33,725 nt of DNA, from NCBI RefSeq assembly GCF_021602025.1, contig NZ_BQHW01000043.1:1-33725 (forward strand), read 5' to 3'. The position numbers were made by a program, and so were the translations under genes. The DNA is from Pseudomonas ceruminis. Its GTDB lineage: Bacteria; Pseudomonadota; Gammaproteobacteria; Pseudomonadales; Pseudomonadaceae. Shown here one piece after another: positions 1 through 7,151 of the stretch (position 1 is its first letter; every line of letters starts with the position of its first letter). The notes below the pieces were generated by a model. That model was not told the DNA's origin and searched no databases. It saw only the letters and a list, made by a program, of their open reading frames with translations.

Positions 1-63
1 TTTCTCGGTCACTTGCTTGACCGCTTCGATCTTGAACTCTTCGGGGTAACGCTGACGACTCAT
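1..63 (-). CDS. IS3-family transposase OrfA, N-terminal 21 residues (cut by window edge)
   Basis: The minus-strand frame starts with ATG at 63-61, preceded by AGGAGG at ideal spacing, and encodes 21 residues beginning MSRQRYPEEFKIEAVKQV. This is the usual opening of the IS3-family OrfA helix-turn-helix subunit, which binds the element's terminal repeats and is normally fused to OrfB by programmed frameshifting. The rest lies outside the window, so whether the transposase is intact is unknown. Confidence 0.8.
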   Translation of the reverse strand, partial: MSRQRYPEEFKIEAVKQVTEK

Positions 64-126
64 GGCACCTCCTATTTGGGCCTCATTATGAGGCTTGGAG
101 GTGTCTACGAAACCAGGGGCGATTCA
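1..126 (-). mobile_element. IS3-family insertion sequence, 5' end only
   Basis: This is the transposase-proximal end of an insertion sequence that runs off the left edge of the window. Read on the minus strand, the element begins at 126 with TGAATCGCCCCTGG, a TGA-type end as in IS3-family terminal repeats. After about 60 bases comes a strong ribosome site (AGGAGGTGCC) and the start of an OrfA-type transposase. Sequence beyond 126 is AT-richer and unrelated. The other end and any target duplication are outside the window, so completeness cannot be judged. Confidence 0.8.
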
Positions 127-270
127 AAGGCAATAAAGTTGCGAAGTTTGATGCTATCAATCTGCTGGGCGGACAAGGCAAATCTTCCCCTCGACTGCGT
201 AAGCTGATCACATCCGATAGTCTAGGAAGAAGAAAAGGATAATTTTTGGGATAGCCTAGCGATTAGCCAA

Positions 271-292
271 ATGATTAATCCATTATTATCAT
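271..292. promoter_or_regulatory. AT-rich imperfect dyad resembling a Fur-type operator
   Basis: ATGATTAAT, two bases, then ATTATTATCAT forms an imperfect inverted repeat rich in the NATWAT hexamers typical of Fur boxes. It lies between the IS end and the decayed gene, with no intact gene directly downstream on either strand. The match is visual only, and AT-rich spacer DNA can look like this by chance. Apart from this dyad and the hairpin at 342-368, I see nothing in 127-399. Confidence 0.25.
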
Positions 293-341
293 AAGCTTAG
301 GCTCTTTTCGATTCTTGGTACCGACAATACGCTGCATCAAG

Positions 342-368
342 AAAGGCTCACCGAAAGATGGGCCTTTT
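342..368 (-). terminator. Rho-independent terminator
   Basis: A 9-bp stem (AAAGGCTCA with TGGGCCTTT, one G-T wobble) encloses an 8-base loop. It lies about 30 bases past the stop of the decayed minus-strand gene at 400, and the minus strand continues with TTTCTT, so it most likely terminated that gene. The plus strand is also followed by T-rich sequence, so it could work both ways. Confidence 0.6.
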
Positions 369-399
369 CTGTTTGTGTGCCCCGTGCATTCCAAAATCA

Positions 400-745
400 C
401 TAACAGGCGCCCTCTTTCAGGTAGCTCTCCCAGCCCGCGCAAGCCACCGTCAATGTACGCGATACTGCTTCGCGCCCACTATCGGCTGACACTCCACGCA
501 CTCGCCCCAGCGCCGCGGCAGCCTGTTCAAACGCAAGCGAATAAACTTTCGAATATTTTCATCAGGCGCCGTTTGAGTCAGCGCGTCCAGGAGGAGGGTG
601 ACAGCACCGATCTGGATATCCAGCTCCGGCCCTTCCAAGCGTGTCGCTCATATTCAGGATGAATTGCTGATCATTGGTGAAGGTCAACTCGAAGCACACA
701 CCTAATCGAAGCCGAGCACGCTCACAGACGAGGGCGTTCCATCAA
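400..745 (-). pseudogene. Decayed small hypothetical gene with two frameshifts
   Basis: Three minus-strand frames join into one protein-like sequence. The first, open from about 745, contains FELTFTNDQQFILNMSDTL. The second takes over near 638 with EGPELDIQIGAVTLLLDAL. The third, from about 565, contains FEQAAAALGRVRGVSADSG and ends AGWESYLKEGAC with TAG at 402-400. Each piece has sensible amphipathic composition and the junctions fall where the neighbouring frame stops making sense, so two single-base indels are the simplest reading. I do not recognise the family. The start is unclear: ATG at 651-649 or a GTG at 699-697 are options. It lies between the IS end and the receptor gene, as expected of a locus losing function. 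The alternative is that the open segments are chance. Confidence 0.5.
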
Positions 746-761
746 CCCTCCCAGTCGCTTA

Positions 762-3020
762 TCAGAACGCCGTACTAACCGTCAGCGACACGTTCCGCGG
801 GTCTCCATAAATCGCCCCCGCATAGAACCCATACTGGGTGTAGTAGTGCTTATCAAACAGGTTATCGACGTTCAGGCTGACCGACGTATCGTCCGTTACC
901 TGATACTTGGCCATCGCATTCCATATCGCATACCCAGACCAGTTCACATCGGTCGACCCCGCACTCACCCCGTTCACAGGCTGCCCCGCCGGGCTGGAGA
1001 TGGCGCGGATGTTGGTCTGTGCCTTGACGCCAGCGCCCAAGGTCAGGCGATCAAGCGGGCCGGACAAACGATAGGTAGTGGAAGCCTTGAACAAGTGCGA
1101 GGGGTCGCTACGCCCGTCACTGTCCACACGGCGGAAGTGCAGGTAGGTGTAGCCCGCATAGACGTTCCAGTTCGGGGTCAGGGCGCCGGCGATTTCCAGG
1201 TCGATGCCGTCGGTTTCCTGGCCGGTACCGGCCTTGTAGGCATCGCCACCGGTCGGGGTGGTCAGGCCGTCGTCGAGCACAGCCTTGTTTTCCTGCTTGG
1301 TGCGGAAGTACGCCGCCGATGCATTCAGGCGACCCTCCAGCCACTCGCCTTTGATGCCGGTTTCGTAGCTCTGGCCGCGAATGGGCTCGACCTTGGTGCC
1401 GCTCTCGGTTTCTGCCGTTTGCGGGTTGAAGATGTCGGTGTAACTGGCGTACAGCGAATAGGTGTCGTTGAGGTCGTACACGGCGCCCAGGTAGGGGGTG
1501 ACGATGCCGTTGTTCTGCTGGGTGCTGCGCACGCCGCCAACGTTGCGGGTGGTGGCTGAATAGTCGGTGGTGCGCACGCCGGCGATCACCGACAGCGGGT
1601 CGGTGATGCTCAGGCGGGTGGCGGCGTACATGCCCTGCAAGCGGGTGGTGGTCTTGCTGTGGCGGCCGGTGCGGGAGGCGAGTATGTCGTAGTCGCTGTC
1701 CACACCGTTGTGCCAGTCAGTCAGCGGGAAGCCATTGTTGGCGCGGAACTGGCAACCGAGTGCAGGCGCGCTGATGCGGTTGTCGCTGGTCATGGTGCAG
1801 CTGTACTCCGGCGACCAAGCCACGGTGCGGCTGTCGTTGTAGCCGACCATCGCCTGGTGGGTGCGGCCAAACAGCTGGAACGGGCCAGACAGGTCGATCT
1901 GCGCCGACTGCTGGGTGGTGTCGCTTGAGCTGTGCAGGCCGTTGAGCACGGCGCCGCTGCCGTCCTGGTCCCAGTAACCGCCAAAACTGCCGCGCCCGGC
2001 GGAGTTGACCTTGGCCAGGCCGCGATGGTTGAGCACCTCAGCGGTGCTCTGGGCGCCTTTCAGGTCGAGGGTCCAGTCGTTGTCGAAGCGGTGCTGCAGC
2101 GAGCCGAAGGCGGTGCGGGTGGTGTACTCGCCGAAGCTCCAGCTGGGTACCAGGTTGGTGCTGCGGGGCAGGTCGGTCTTGCTGCCGTCGCGGTACCAGA
2201 TGGGGATGTTGGCGCCCCAGCCACCGCCGACCACCTTGTTGTACTCGTACTGATAACCGGCGCCCAAGGTGGTGGCGTCGTCCAGGTCGAATTCGAAGTT
2301 GGCCAGCGCCGCGCGGGAGCGTTCGGACTGGTTGTCGCGGAACGAGTTGGCGTCCTGCTGGGTCATGACGAAGCGCGAACGCAGGCGGCCGTCTTCGGAC
2401 AGTGGCAGGTTGAGGTCGGCGCCCAGGCGGCGCCGGTCCCAACTGCCGTAGGTGGCGTAGGCGCTGCCGCCAAAGGTTTTGGTCGGGGCCTTGCGGATCA
2501 GGTTGACGGTGGCCGAAGGGTCGCCCGTGCCGCCCAGCAGGCCATTGGCCCCGCGGACGATATCGATGCGGTCGTACAGGTCCATGTTCAACGCGTTGCC
2601 GCCCCCGTTGAAGTCGGAGCCACCCTGGAACTGCAGGCCATCGATCTTCCAATTGCTGATCGAGTAGCCACGGGCACGGAAGTCGGTACGCCCGCCCACC
2701 TCGGACTGGTTGGTGCTCACGCCCGGGGTAGTGTCCAATGCCTGTTGGATGGTATGGATATCGCGGTCATCCATCTGCTGGCGGGTAATGCTGGTAACCG
2801 ACTGTGGGGTCTGCCGGGGGGTCAGCTTGAGGCCGGTCGAGCTGCGGGTGCTCTGTACCGTGTAGCCAAGCTGGCCGGCCGCGTCGGCAGGCAGCAGGGC
2901 GCTGTCTTCGACCTGCGTGGCGTCCAGCTCCAGGGGGGCGCTGGCGGCCATGGCGGTGCCGCTGGCAGCCAATGCAACAAAGAAGGCAAGCGGGTGAATC
3001 GTCATGCGCTGAGGTTTCAT
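762..3020 (-). CDS. TonB-dependent ferric-siderophore receptor
   Basis: This 752-residue outer-membrane receptor should import a ferric siderophore using TonB energy. A signal peptide ends near residue 25 (AMA/ASA) and a TonB-box-like stretch follows (LELDATQVE). The plug domain spans about residues 50-180, with QTPQSVTSITRQQMDD, a FRARGYSISNWKIDG segment and DIVRGANGLLGGTGDPSATV. The rest is a 22-strand-type barrel ending in the expected aromatic residue (VSTAF). There is no N-terminal secretin/STN signalling extension, so it should not signal through a FecIR-type sigma/anti-sigma pair. It is divergent from a two-component system about 100 bases away, an arrangement like PfeA-PfeRS of P. aeruginosa. 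The barrel loops do not reveal the siderophore. No convincing Shine-Dalgarno precedes the ATG; M6 is a possible alternative start. Confidence 0.9.
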   Translation of the reverse strand: MKPQRMTIHPLAFFVALAASGTAMAASAPLELDATQVEDSALLPADAAGQLGYTVQSTRSSTGLKLTPRQTPQSVTSITRQQMDDRDIHTIQQALDTTPGVSTNQSEVGGRTDFRARGYSISNWKIDGLQFQGGSDFNGGGNALNMDLYDRIDIVRGANGLLGGTGDPSATVNLIRKAPTKTFGGSAYATYGSWDRRRLGADLNLPLSEDGRLRSRFVMTQQDANSFRDNQSERSRAALANFEFDLDDATTLGAGYQYEYNKVVGGGWGANIPIWYRDGSKTDLPRSTNLVPSWSFGEYTTRTAFGSLQHRFDNDWTLDLKGAQSTAEVLNHRGLAKVNSAGRGSFGGYWDQDGSGAVLNGLHSSSDTTQQSAQIDLSGPFQLFGRTHQAMVGYNDSRTVAWSPEYSCTMTSDNRISAPALGCQFRANNGFPLTDWHNGVDSDYDILASRTGRHSKTTTRLQGMYAATRLSITDPLSVIAGVRTTDYSATTRNVGGVRSTQQNNGIVTPYLGAVYDLNDTYSLYASYTDIFNPQTAETESGTKVEPIRGQSYETGIKGEWLEGRLNASAAYFRTKQENKAVLDDGLTTPTGGDAYKAGTGQETDGIDLEIAGALTPNWNVYAGYTYLHFRRVDSDGRSDPSHLFKASTTYRLSGPLDRLTLGAGVKAQTNIRAISSPAGQPVNGVSAGSTDVNWSGYAIWNAMAKYQVTDDTSVSLNVDNLFDKHYYTQYGFYAGAIYGDPRNVSLTVSTAF

Positions 3021-3107
3021 TTGGGAAGGCTTCGTATTTGCAGATGATTTTTTGTTACGATTCTAGGGATCCGCCCTCTGGGCTCCATGCCCGGCTTGTA
3101 CGGGGAT

Positions 3108-3122
3108 GTAATCGAACGTAAT
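3108..3122 (+). promoter_or_regulatory. Direct repeat GTAAT-N5-GTAAT in the divergent promoter region
   Basis: Two GTAAT units begin at 3108 and 3118, ten bases apart, between the receptor gene and the response-regulator gene. OmpR/PhoB-family regulators bind tandem half-sites about one helical turn apart, so this is a plausible site for the adjacent regulator. The motif is short, and choosing the 3160 start is what leaves it outside coding sequence. Confidence 0.25.
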
Positions 3123-3159
3123 GAGCGCTGCCGGCCCTCCCTTGACAGGTGTTTTCCCG

Positions 3160-3879
3160 ATGAGCACAACCTTGCTAGTTGTCGATGATGACGACGAGAT
3201 CCGCGAACTTCTCTGCGATTACCTTACCGATGCCGGCTATACCGTCCTGGCGGCGGCCGATGGTGACGGCATGCGCGAGCAGTTGGCCGCGCACAAGGTC
3301 GAGCTGGTGGTACTGGACTTGATGCTGCCCGGCGAGGATGGCTTGAGCCTGTGCCGGCAGTTACAGGCCACGCCAGGCCTGGCGGTGATCATGCTGTCGG
3401 CCAAGGGCAGTACGCTGGACCGGATCATCGGCCTGGAGGTGGGTGCCGATGACTACCTGGCCAAGCCGTTCGAGCCACGCGAACTGATCGCCCGCATCAA
3501 GGCGGTGTTGCGCCGCCCACAGCGTCAGGGCCCAGCGGCCGAGGAAGCTGAGGCCGAAGCCCACCACTTCGCCGGTTTCAGCCTCGACCACGTCAAGCGC
3601 CTGCTGACCCGCCCCGATGGCGAGGCGCTTACCCTGCCCCGCTCCGATTACCGGGTGCTGCGTGAGTTGCTGGAGGCCAACAACCGTGTGGTTTCACGCG
3701 ATCAGTTGACGCGCAGTGCGTTCGGCCGCGACCACCATCCCGATGACCGTTCAGTGGACATGTGCATCAGCCGGCTGCGCCAGCAGCTGCGCCGTGCGCC
3801 GGGCAGCGCTGCGCAAATCCTCACTATCCGCAACGAAGGCTACCTGCTGAGCATCGCCCGCGCCGAGGCGGCCAGCTAA
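3160..3879 (+). CDS. OmpR/PhoB-family response regulator
   Basis: This is a DNA-binding response regulator of 239 residues. The receiver domain covers about residues 1-115, with an acidic pocket (VVDDDDE), phospho-acceptor Asp53 in VVLDLMLPGEDG and the conserved Lys102 in DYLAKPF. A linker rich in Glu and Ala leads to a C-terminal winged helix with RSVDMCISRLRQQL and NEGYLL. I chose ATG 3160 over an in-frame ATG at 3121 because the family begins close to its first strand (STTLLVVDDD) and a GACAGGT precedes 3160 at workable spacing. The kinase gene follows after one base, so they form one operon. Divergence from the TonB receptor suggests that receptor as a target, by analogy with PfeRS. The ligand is unknown. 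Confidence 0.9.
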   Translation: MSTTLLVVDDDDEIRELLCDYLTDAGYTVLAAADGDGMREQLAAHKVELVVLDLMLPGEDGLSLCRQLQATPGLAVIMLSAKGSTLDRIIGLEVGADDYLAKPFEPRELIARIKAVLRRPQRQGPAAEEAEAEAHHFAGFSLDHVKRLLTRPDGEALTLPRSDYRVLRELLEANNRVVSRDQLTRSAFGRDHHPDDRSVDMCISRLRQQLRRAPGSAAQILTIRNEGYLLSIARAEAAS

Positions 3880-3880
3880 G

Positions 3881-5248
3881 GTGCGTTGGCTTCGCCGGCT
3901 GTGGCCGCGCACGCTGTTCGGTCAGTTGCTGCTGATCATGGTCAGCGGCACGCTGGTGATTCAGCTGGTATCGAGCAGCATCTGGTTCGATGTGCGCTTC
4001 GCCCAGGTGCTGGAAGCGCCGGTCAGGTTGATTGCCGCACGCACGGCCGGGTTAATTGCCCAGGCCGATTGCCAAGCCGGCAGCCTGCAGGTGCCGGCGC
4101 ATTACCAACTGCGCTGTGTCGCCAGCGCCCCCGCCGCCGTGCAGGACCAACGCCGCGGCCGACACCGCGTCGAGCTGTTGCTGCAGCAGGCGCTCACGTA
4201 TGAACTTGGCCATCCTCAGCCGGTGCGCCTGCTCAAGGTGCAACTGACCGATGAGCTGGGCCAGCCGATTGTGTGGCGCAGCCTGTTCGGGCTGCGCACG
4301 GCGCAGGCGCATATCCAGTTCGCCGTGCCCTTGGCCAACGGCCAGTGGCTGGCCATCGACGGCGTGGAGCTGCAAGGCTGGAGCGGCGAATCGGCCTGGG
4401 TGTTGATCAGCGATTATCTATTGCGGGTGTATGCCCTGCGCATCGTCGCTGTGCTGCTGGTCTGCCTGCTTGCCGTGCGCCTGTGCCTGCGCCCGCTGCG
4501 GCGCCTGGCCGACGCGGCACGTGGCCTGGGCAGCAACCTGGAACAGCCGCCACTGGCACTGGACGGCCCAGAAGAGGTGCGCCAGGCCGCCCAGGCGTTC
4601 AACGCCATGCAGCAGCGCTTGATTGCCATGGTCAATGACAAGGCCTACTTCCTTGCCGCCGTGTCCCACGACCTGCGCACGCCGTTGACGCGCATGCGCC
4701 TGCGGCTTGAGCGGCTGCCCGATGATGAGCACCGCGAGCGGCTGCGGCAGAACATTACACAGATGGATGACATGATCGGCCAGGTGCTGGATTACCTGCG
4801 CGCAGGTGAACAGCAGAACCTGCAGCAGGTGGATGTGGACCGCCTGGTAGCACGGCTGTGCGCCGACCTGGCCAGTGCCGACGAGCCCCTGCCGGTGCAG
4901 GGCAAGGGCGGTAGCTTGCGGGTCGATGCCTTGTTGCTGCAGCGTTGCCTGCAGAACTTGCTGGTCAATGCCCTGCGCTATGCCAGGGAGGTTTCCGTTA
5001 CGCTGGAGCGCGCTGGCACGGGTGTGCACATCCATGTAGACGACCGTGGGCCGGGGGTGTCACCGGGGCTGCTGGCGACCATCACTGATCCGTTTGTGCG
5101 CGGTGAAGGGTCCCGCAACCATGGGTCGGGTGGTTACGGGTTGGGGTTGAGCATCGCCCAGCGGATTGCCGCCAGCCATGGGGGTGAGTTGATGCTGACG
5201 AACCGTGAGGGTGGCGGGTTGCGTGTCAGCATTCTTTTGCCTGGTTAG
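3881..5248 (+). CDS. Membrane sensor histidine kinase (EnvZ-type layout)
   Basis: This 455-residue partner of the preceding regulator starts at GTG one base after its stop. A first transmembrane helix lies near residues 12-33. A periplasmic loop of about 140 residues follows, with two cysteines (64, 79) that could pair. The second helix is near 186-203, then a HAMP-like linker. The dimerisation/phospho-acceptor segment has His263 in AAVSHDLRTPLTR. The ATPase domain shows NLLVNALRYA (N box), DDRGPGV (G1) and GSGGYGLGLSIAQRI (G2). All catalytic motifs are present, so it should be active. The periplasmic loop is not one I recognise. Given the neighbouring receptor, an envelope or iron-siderophore signal is a reasonable inference. 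Confidence 0.9.
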   Translation: MRWLRRLWPRTLFGQLLLIMVSGTLVIQLVSSSIWFDVRFAQVLEAPVRLIAARTAGLIAQADCQAGSLQVPAHYQLRCVASAPAAVQDQRRGRHRVELLLQQALTYELGHPQPVRLLKVQLTDELGQPIVWRSLFGLRTAQAHIQFAVPLANGQWLAIDGVELQGWSGESAWVLISDYLLRVYALRIVAVLLVCLLAVRLCLRPLRRLADAARGLGSNLEQPPLALDGPEEVRQAAQAFNAMQQRLIAMVNDKAYFLAAVSHDLRTPLTRMRLRLERLPDDEHRERLRQNITQMDDMIGQVLDYLRAGEQQNLQQVDVDRLVARLCADLASADEPLPVQGKGGSLRVDALLLQRCLQNLLVNALRYAREVSVTLERAGTGVHIHVDDRGPGVSPGLLATITDPFVRGEGSRNHGSGGYGLGLSIAQRIAASHGGELMLTNREGGGLRVSILLPG

Positions 5249-5287
5249 GGGGCTTGTAATGCGAAACAGGTTACGGCACCGGCTGCG

Positions 5288-5321
5288 CCGGTGTTCGCGG
5301 GGCAAGCCCGCTCCCACAGGG
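5288..5321. repeat. REP element of the P. putida type
   Basis: The stretch starting CCGGTGTTCGCGGGGCAAGC and ending CGCTCCCACAGGG closely follows the approximately 35-bp P. putida REP pattern, with its GCGGG/CCCGC stem. It lies 40 bases after the kinase stop, in the usual extragenic location. Such elements can affect transcript ends and gyrase or IHF binding; no specific role is visible here. Confidence 0.8.
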
Positions 5322-5453
5322 AGTGTGTTGATTTCTAGGGGGTGAGCGACAATACAACCTATCATCAGGTAATAGTGTTTTACCGATTCGCCTGGTTTTC
5401 CGCACGGCCAGTTTGCCTATGCTTGCCCCGGTCATCCTGCCTGCGATGGACCC

Positions 5454-7121
5454 ATGAAACACTCTCTACCCAGCCGCTACGCCTGCCTGGCGATCTGCCT
5501 GATATTCACCTTCGCCAGCCTCCCCTTGCTCGCCACGCACACCTGGCTCTGGCCGCTGACAGTGGTCACCGCCCTGCTCAGCCTGGTCGGCCTGAACGAC
5601 CTGCGCCAGAGCCACCATGCAGTACGGCGCAATTATCCGATCCTGGGCAACATCCGCTACCTGATCGAAACCATCCGCCCGGAAATCCGCCAGTACCTGA
5701 TCGAAGGCGACGACGACAAACTGCCCTTCTCCCGCTCCCAACGCTCGCTGGTCTACGCCCGGGCCAAGAACGAGAGCGCCGAGAAAGCCTTCGGCACGCT
5801 CAACGATGCCTACAAGCCAGGCTTCGAATTCATCAGCCATTCGATGCTGCCGGTGGCCACCCCGGACCCTGCTTCATTCCGCATCGCCATCGGCGGGCCG
5901 CAGTGCCGCCAGCCCTACTCGGCGTCGATCTTCAACATCTCGGCCATGAGCTTCGGCGCACTCAGCGCCAACGCCATCGCGGCGCTGAACCAGGGTGCGC
6001 GCCTGGGCCGCTTCGCCCACGACACGGGCGAAGGCAGCATCAGCCCCTATCACCGCGAGCACGGCGGCGACCTGATCTGGGAAATCGGCAGCGGTTATTT
6101 CGGCTGCCGTAACGAGCAAGGCCGCTTCGACCCGCAGCGCTTCGCCGACCAGGCGCGCGACCCACAGGTGAAGATGATCGAGATCAAGCTCAGCCAGGGC
6201 GCCAAACCCGGCCACGGTGGCATCCTGCCGGGGCACAAGGTCAGCGCGGAAATTGCCGCCACCCGTGGCGTGCGCGTGGGCGAAGACTGCATTTCCCCTG
6301 CGGCCCACAGCGCCTTCCGCACGCCGCTGGAGCTGCTGCACTTTGTCGCCAGCCTGCGTGAGTTGTCAGGTGGCAAACCGGTGGGTTTCAAGTTCTGCCT
6401 GGGCCACCCGTGGGAGTTCATGGGCATCGCCAAAGCCATGCTGGCCACCGGCATCACCCCCGACTTCATCGTCGTCGATGGCAAGGAAGGCGGCACCGGC
6501 GCGGCGCCGCGCGAGTTCAGCGATAACATGGGCGTCCCCATGCGTGAGGGGTTGATGTTCGTGCACAACACCCTGGTGGGCCTGAACCTGCGCTCGAGTA
6601 TCCGCATCGGCGCGGCGGGCAAGATCGTCAGTGCCTTCGATATCGCCAGCGTGCTGGCGATCGGTGCCGACTGGGTCAATTCGGCGCGCGGCTTCATGTT
6701 CGCCATCGGCTGCATCCAGTCGCAGAGCTGCCACACCAACAAGTGCCCGACCGGCGTGGCCACCCAGGACCCGTTGCGCCAGCGTGCGCTGGTAGTACCC
6801 GACAAAGCCCAGCGGGTGGCCAGCTTCCACCGCAACACCTTGCACGCCCTGGCCGAAATGCTTGCGGCCGCAGGCCTCGAGCACCCGTCGGAGCTCAAGC
6901 CCAAGCACCTGGCGCGGCGCATCAGCACCAGCGAGATCAGCCTGTTCTCCGACCTGCACCAATTCCTCAAGCCGGGCGAATTGCTCAGTGGCGCGATCGA
7001 AAGCGAGTTCTATGCGCGGATGTGGCGGATGGCGCGCAGTGACAGCTTTGCGCCGCAGACGGGGGACATGGCTGTGGTGCCAGCGGCACCGGCACGCAGA
7101 AAAGAAACAGCCCCGGCATAG
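5454..7121 (+). CDS. Membrane-anchored FMN-binding glutamate-synthase-like protein
   Basis: This 555-residue protein carries the FMN/iron-sulfur synthase domain of glutamate synthase (GltB domain 2) without the amidotransferase domain. Two hydrophobic segments at about residues 8-27 and 30-48 anchor it to the inner membrane. The catalytic domain (about 120-520) shows KLSQGAKPGHGGILPG, a glycine-rich FMN loop (DGKEGGTGAAP) and IRIGAAGKI. Cys420, Cys426 and Cys431 have the C-x5-C-x4-C spacing of the GltB 3Fe-4S cluster. Lacking an ammonia-generating domain and a GltD partner, it is unlikely to be the main glutamate synthase; its real substrate is unknown. It follows the two-component genes on the same strand after about 200 bases and a REP element, so cotranscription is uncertain. 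Its stop codon lies in the loop of the downstream terminator hairpin. Confidence 0.88.
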   Translation: MKHSLPSRYACLAICLIFTFASLPLLATHTWLWPLTVVTALLSLVGLNDLRQSHHAVRRNYPILGNIRYLIETIRPEIRQYLIEGDDDKLPFSRSQRSLVYARAKNESAEKAFGTLNDAYKPGFEFISHSMLPVATPDPASFRIAIGGPQCRQPYSASIFNISAMSFGALSANAIAALNQGARLGRFAHDTGEGSISPYHREHGGDLIWEIGSGYFGCRNEQGRFDPQRFADQARDPQVKMIEIKLSQGAKPGHGGILPGHKVSAEIAATRGVRVGEDCISPAAHSAFRTPLELLHFVASLRELSGGKPVGFKFCLGHPWEFMGIAKAMLATGITPDFIVVDGKEGGTGAAPREFSDNMGVPMREGLMFVHNTLVGLNLRSSIRIGAAGKIVSAFDIASVLAIGADWVNSARGFMFAIGCIQSQSCHTNKCPTGVATQDPLRQRALVVPDKAQRVASFHRNTLHALAEMLAAAGLEHPSELKPKHLARRISTSEISLFSDLHQFLKPGELLSGAIESEFYARMWRMARSDSFAPQTGDMAVVPAAPARRKETAPA

Positions 7122-7131
7122 GCCGGGGCTG
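7108..7131 (-). terminator. Rho-independent terminator of the porin gene
   Basis: CAGCCCCGGC pairs with GCCGGGGCTG over 10 bp around the 4-base loop ATAG. Only the minus strand continues with a T-rich run (TTTCTTTTC), so it mainly serves the porin gene ending at 7152. The left arm and loop are also the last codons and TAG stop (7119-7121) of the convergent glutamate-synthase-like gene. Confidence 0.85.
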
Positions 7132-7151
7132 CTCGGTACAACCAATCAGTA

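Noticed and set aside
240-372. PrrF-like iron-responsive small RNA after the Fur-like dyad
   Set aside because: The conserved PrrF core sequence is not present, and the terminator at 342-368 is better explained as belonging to the decayed minus-strand gene.
762-3020. FecA-type transducing receptor with sigma factor regulation
   Set aside because: No STN domain at the N-terminus and no sigma/anti-sigma genes adjacent.
1932-3047. Long plus-strand frame (371 codons) opposite the first TonB receptor
   Set aside because: It is the antisense of a clearly coding receptor; the residues are Gly/Ala/Val-rich, as is usual for shadows in GC-rich DNA, and no motif is visible.
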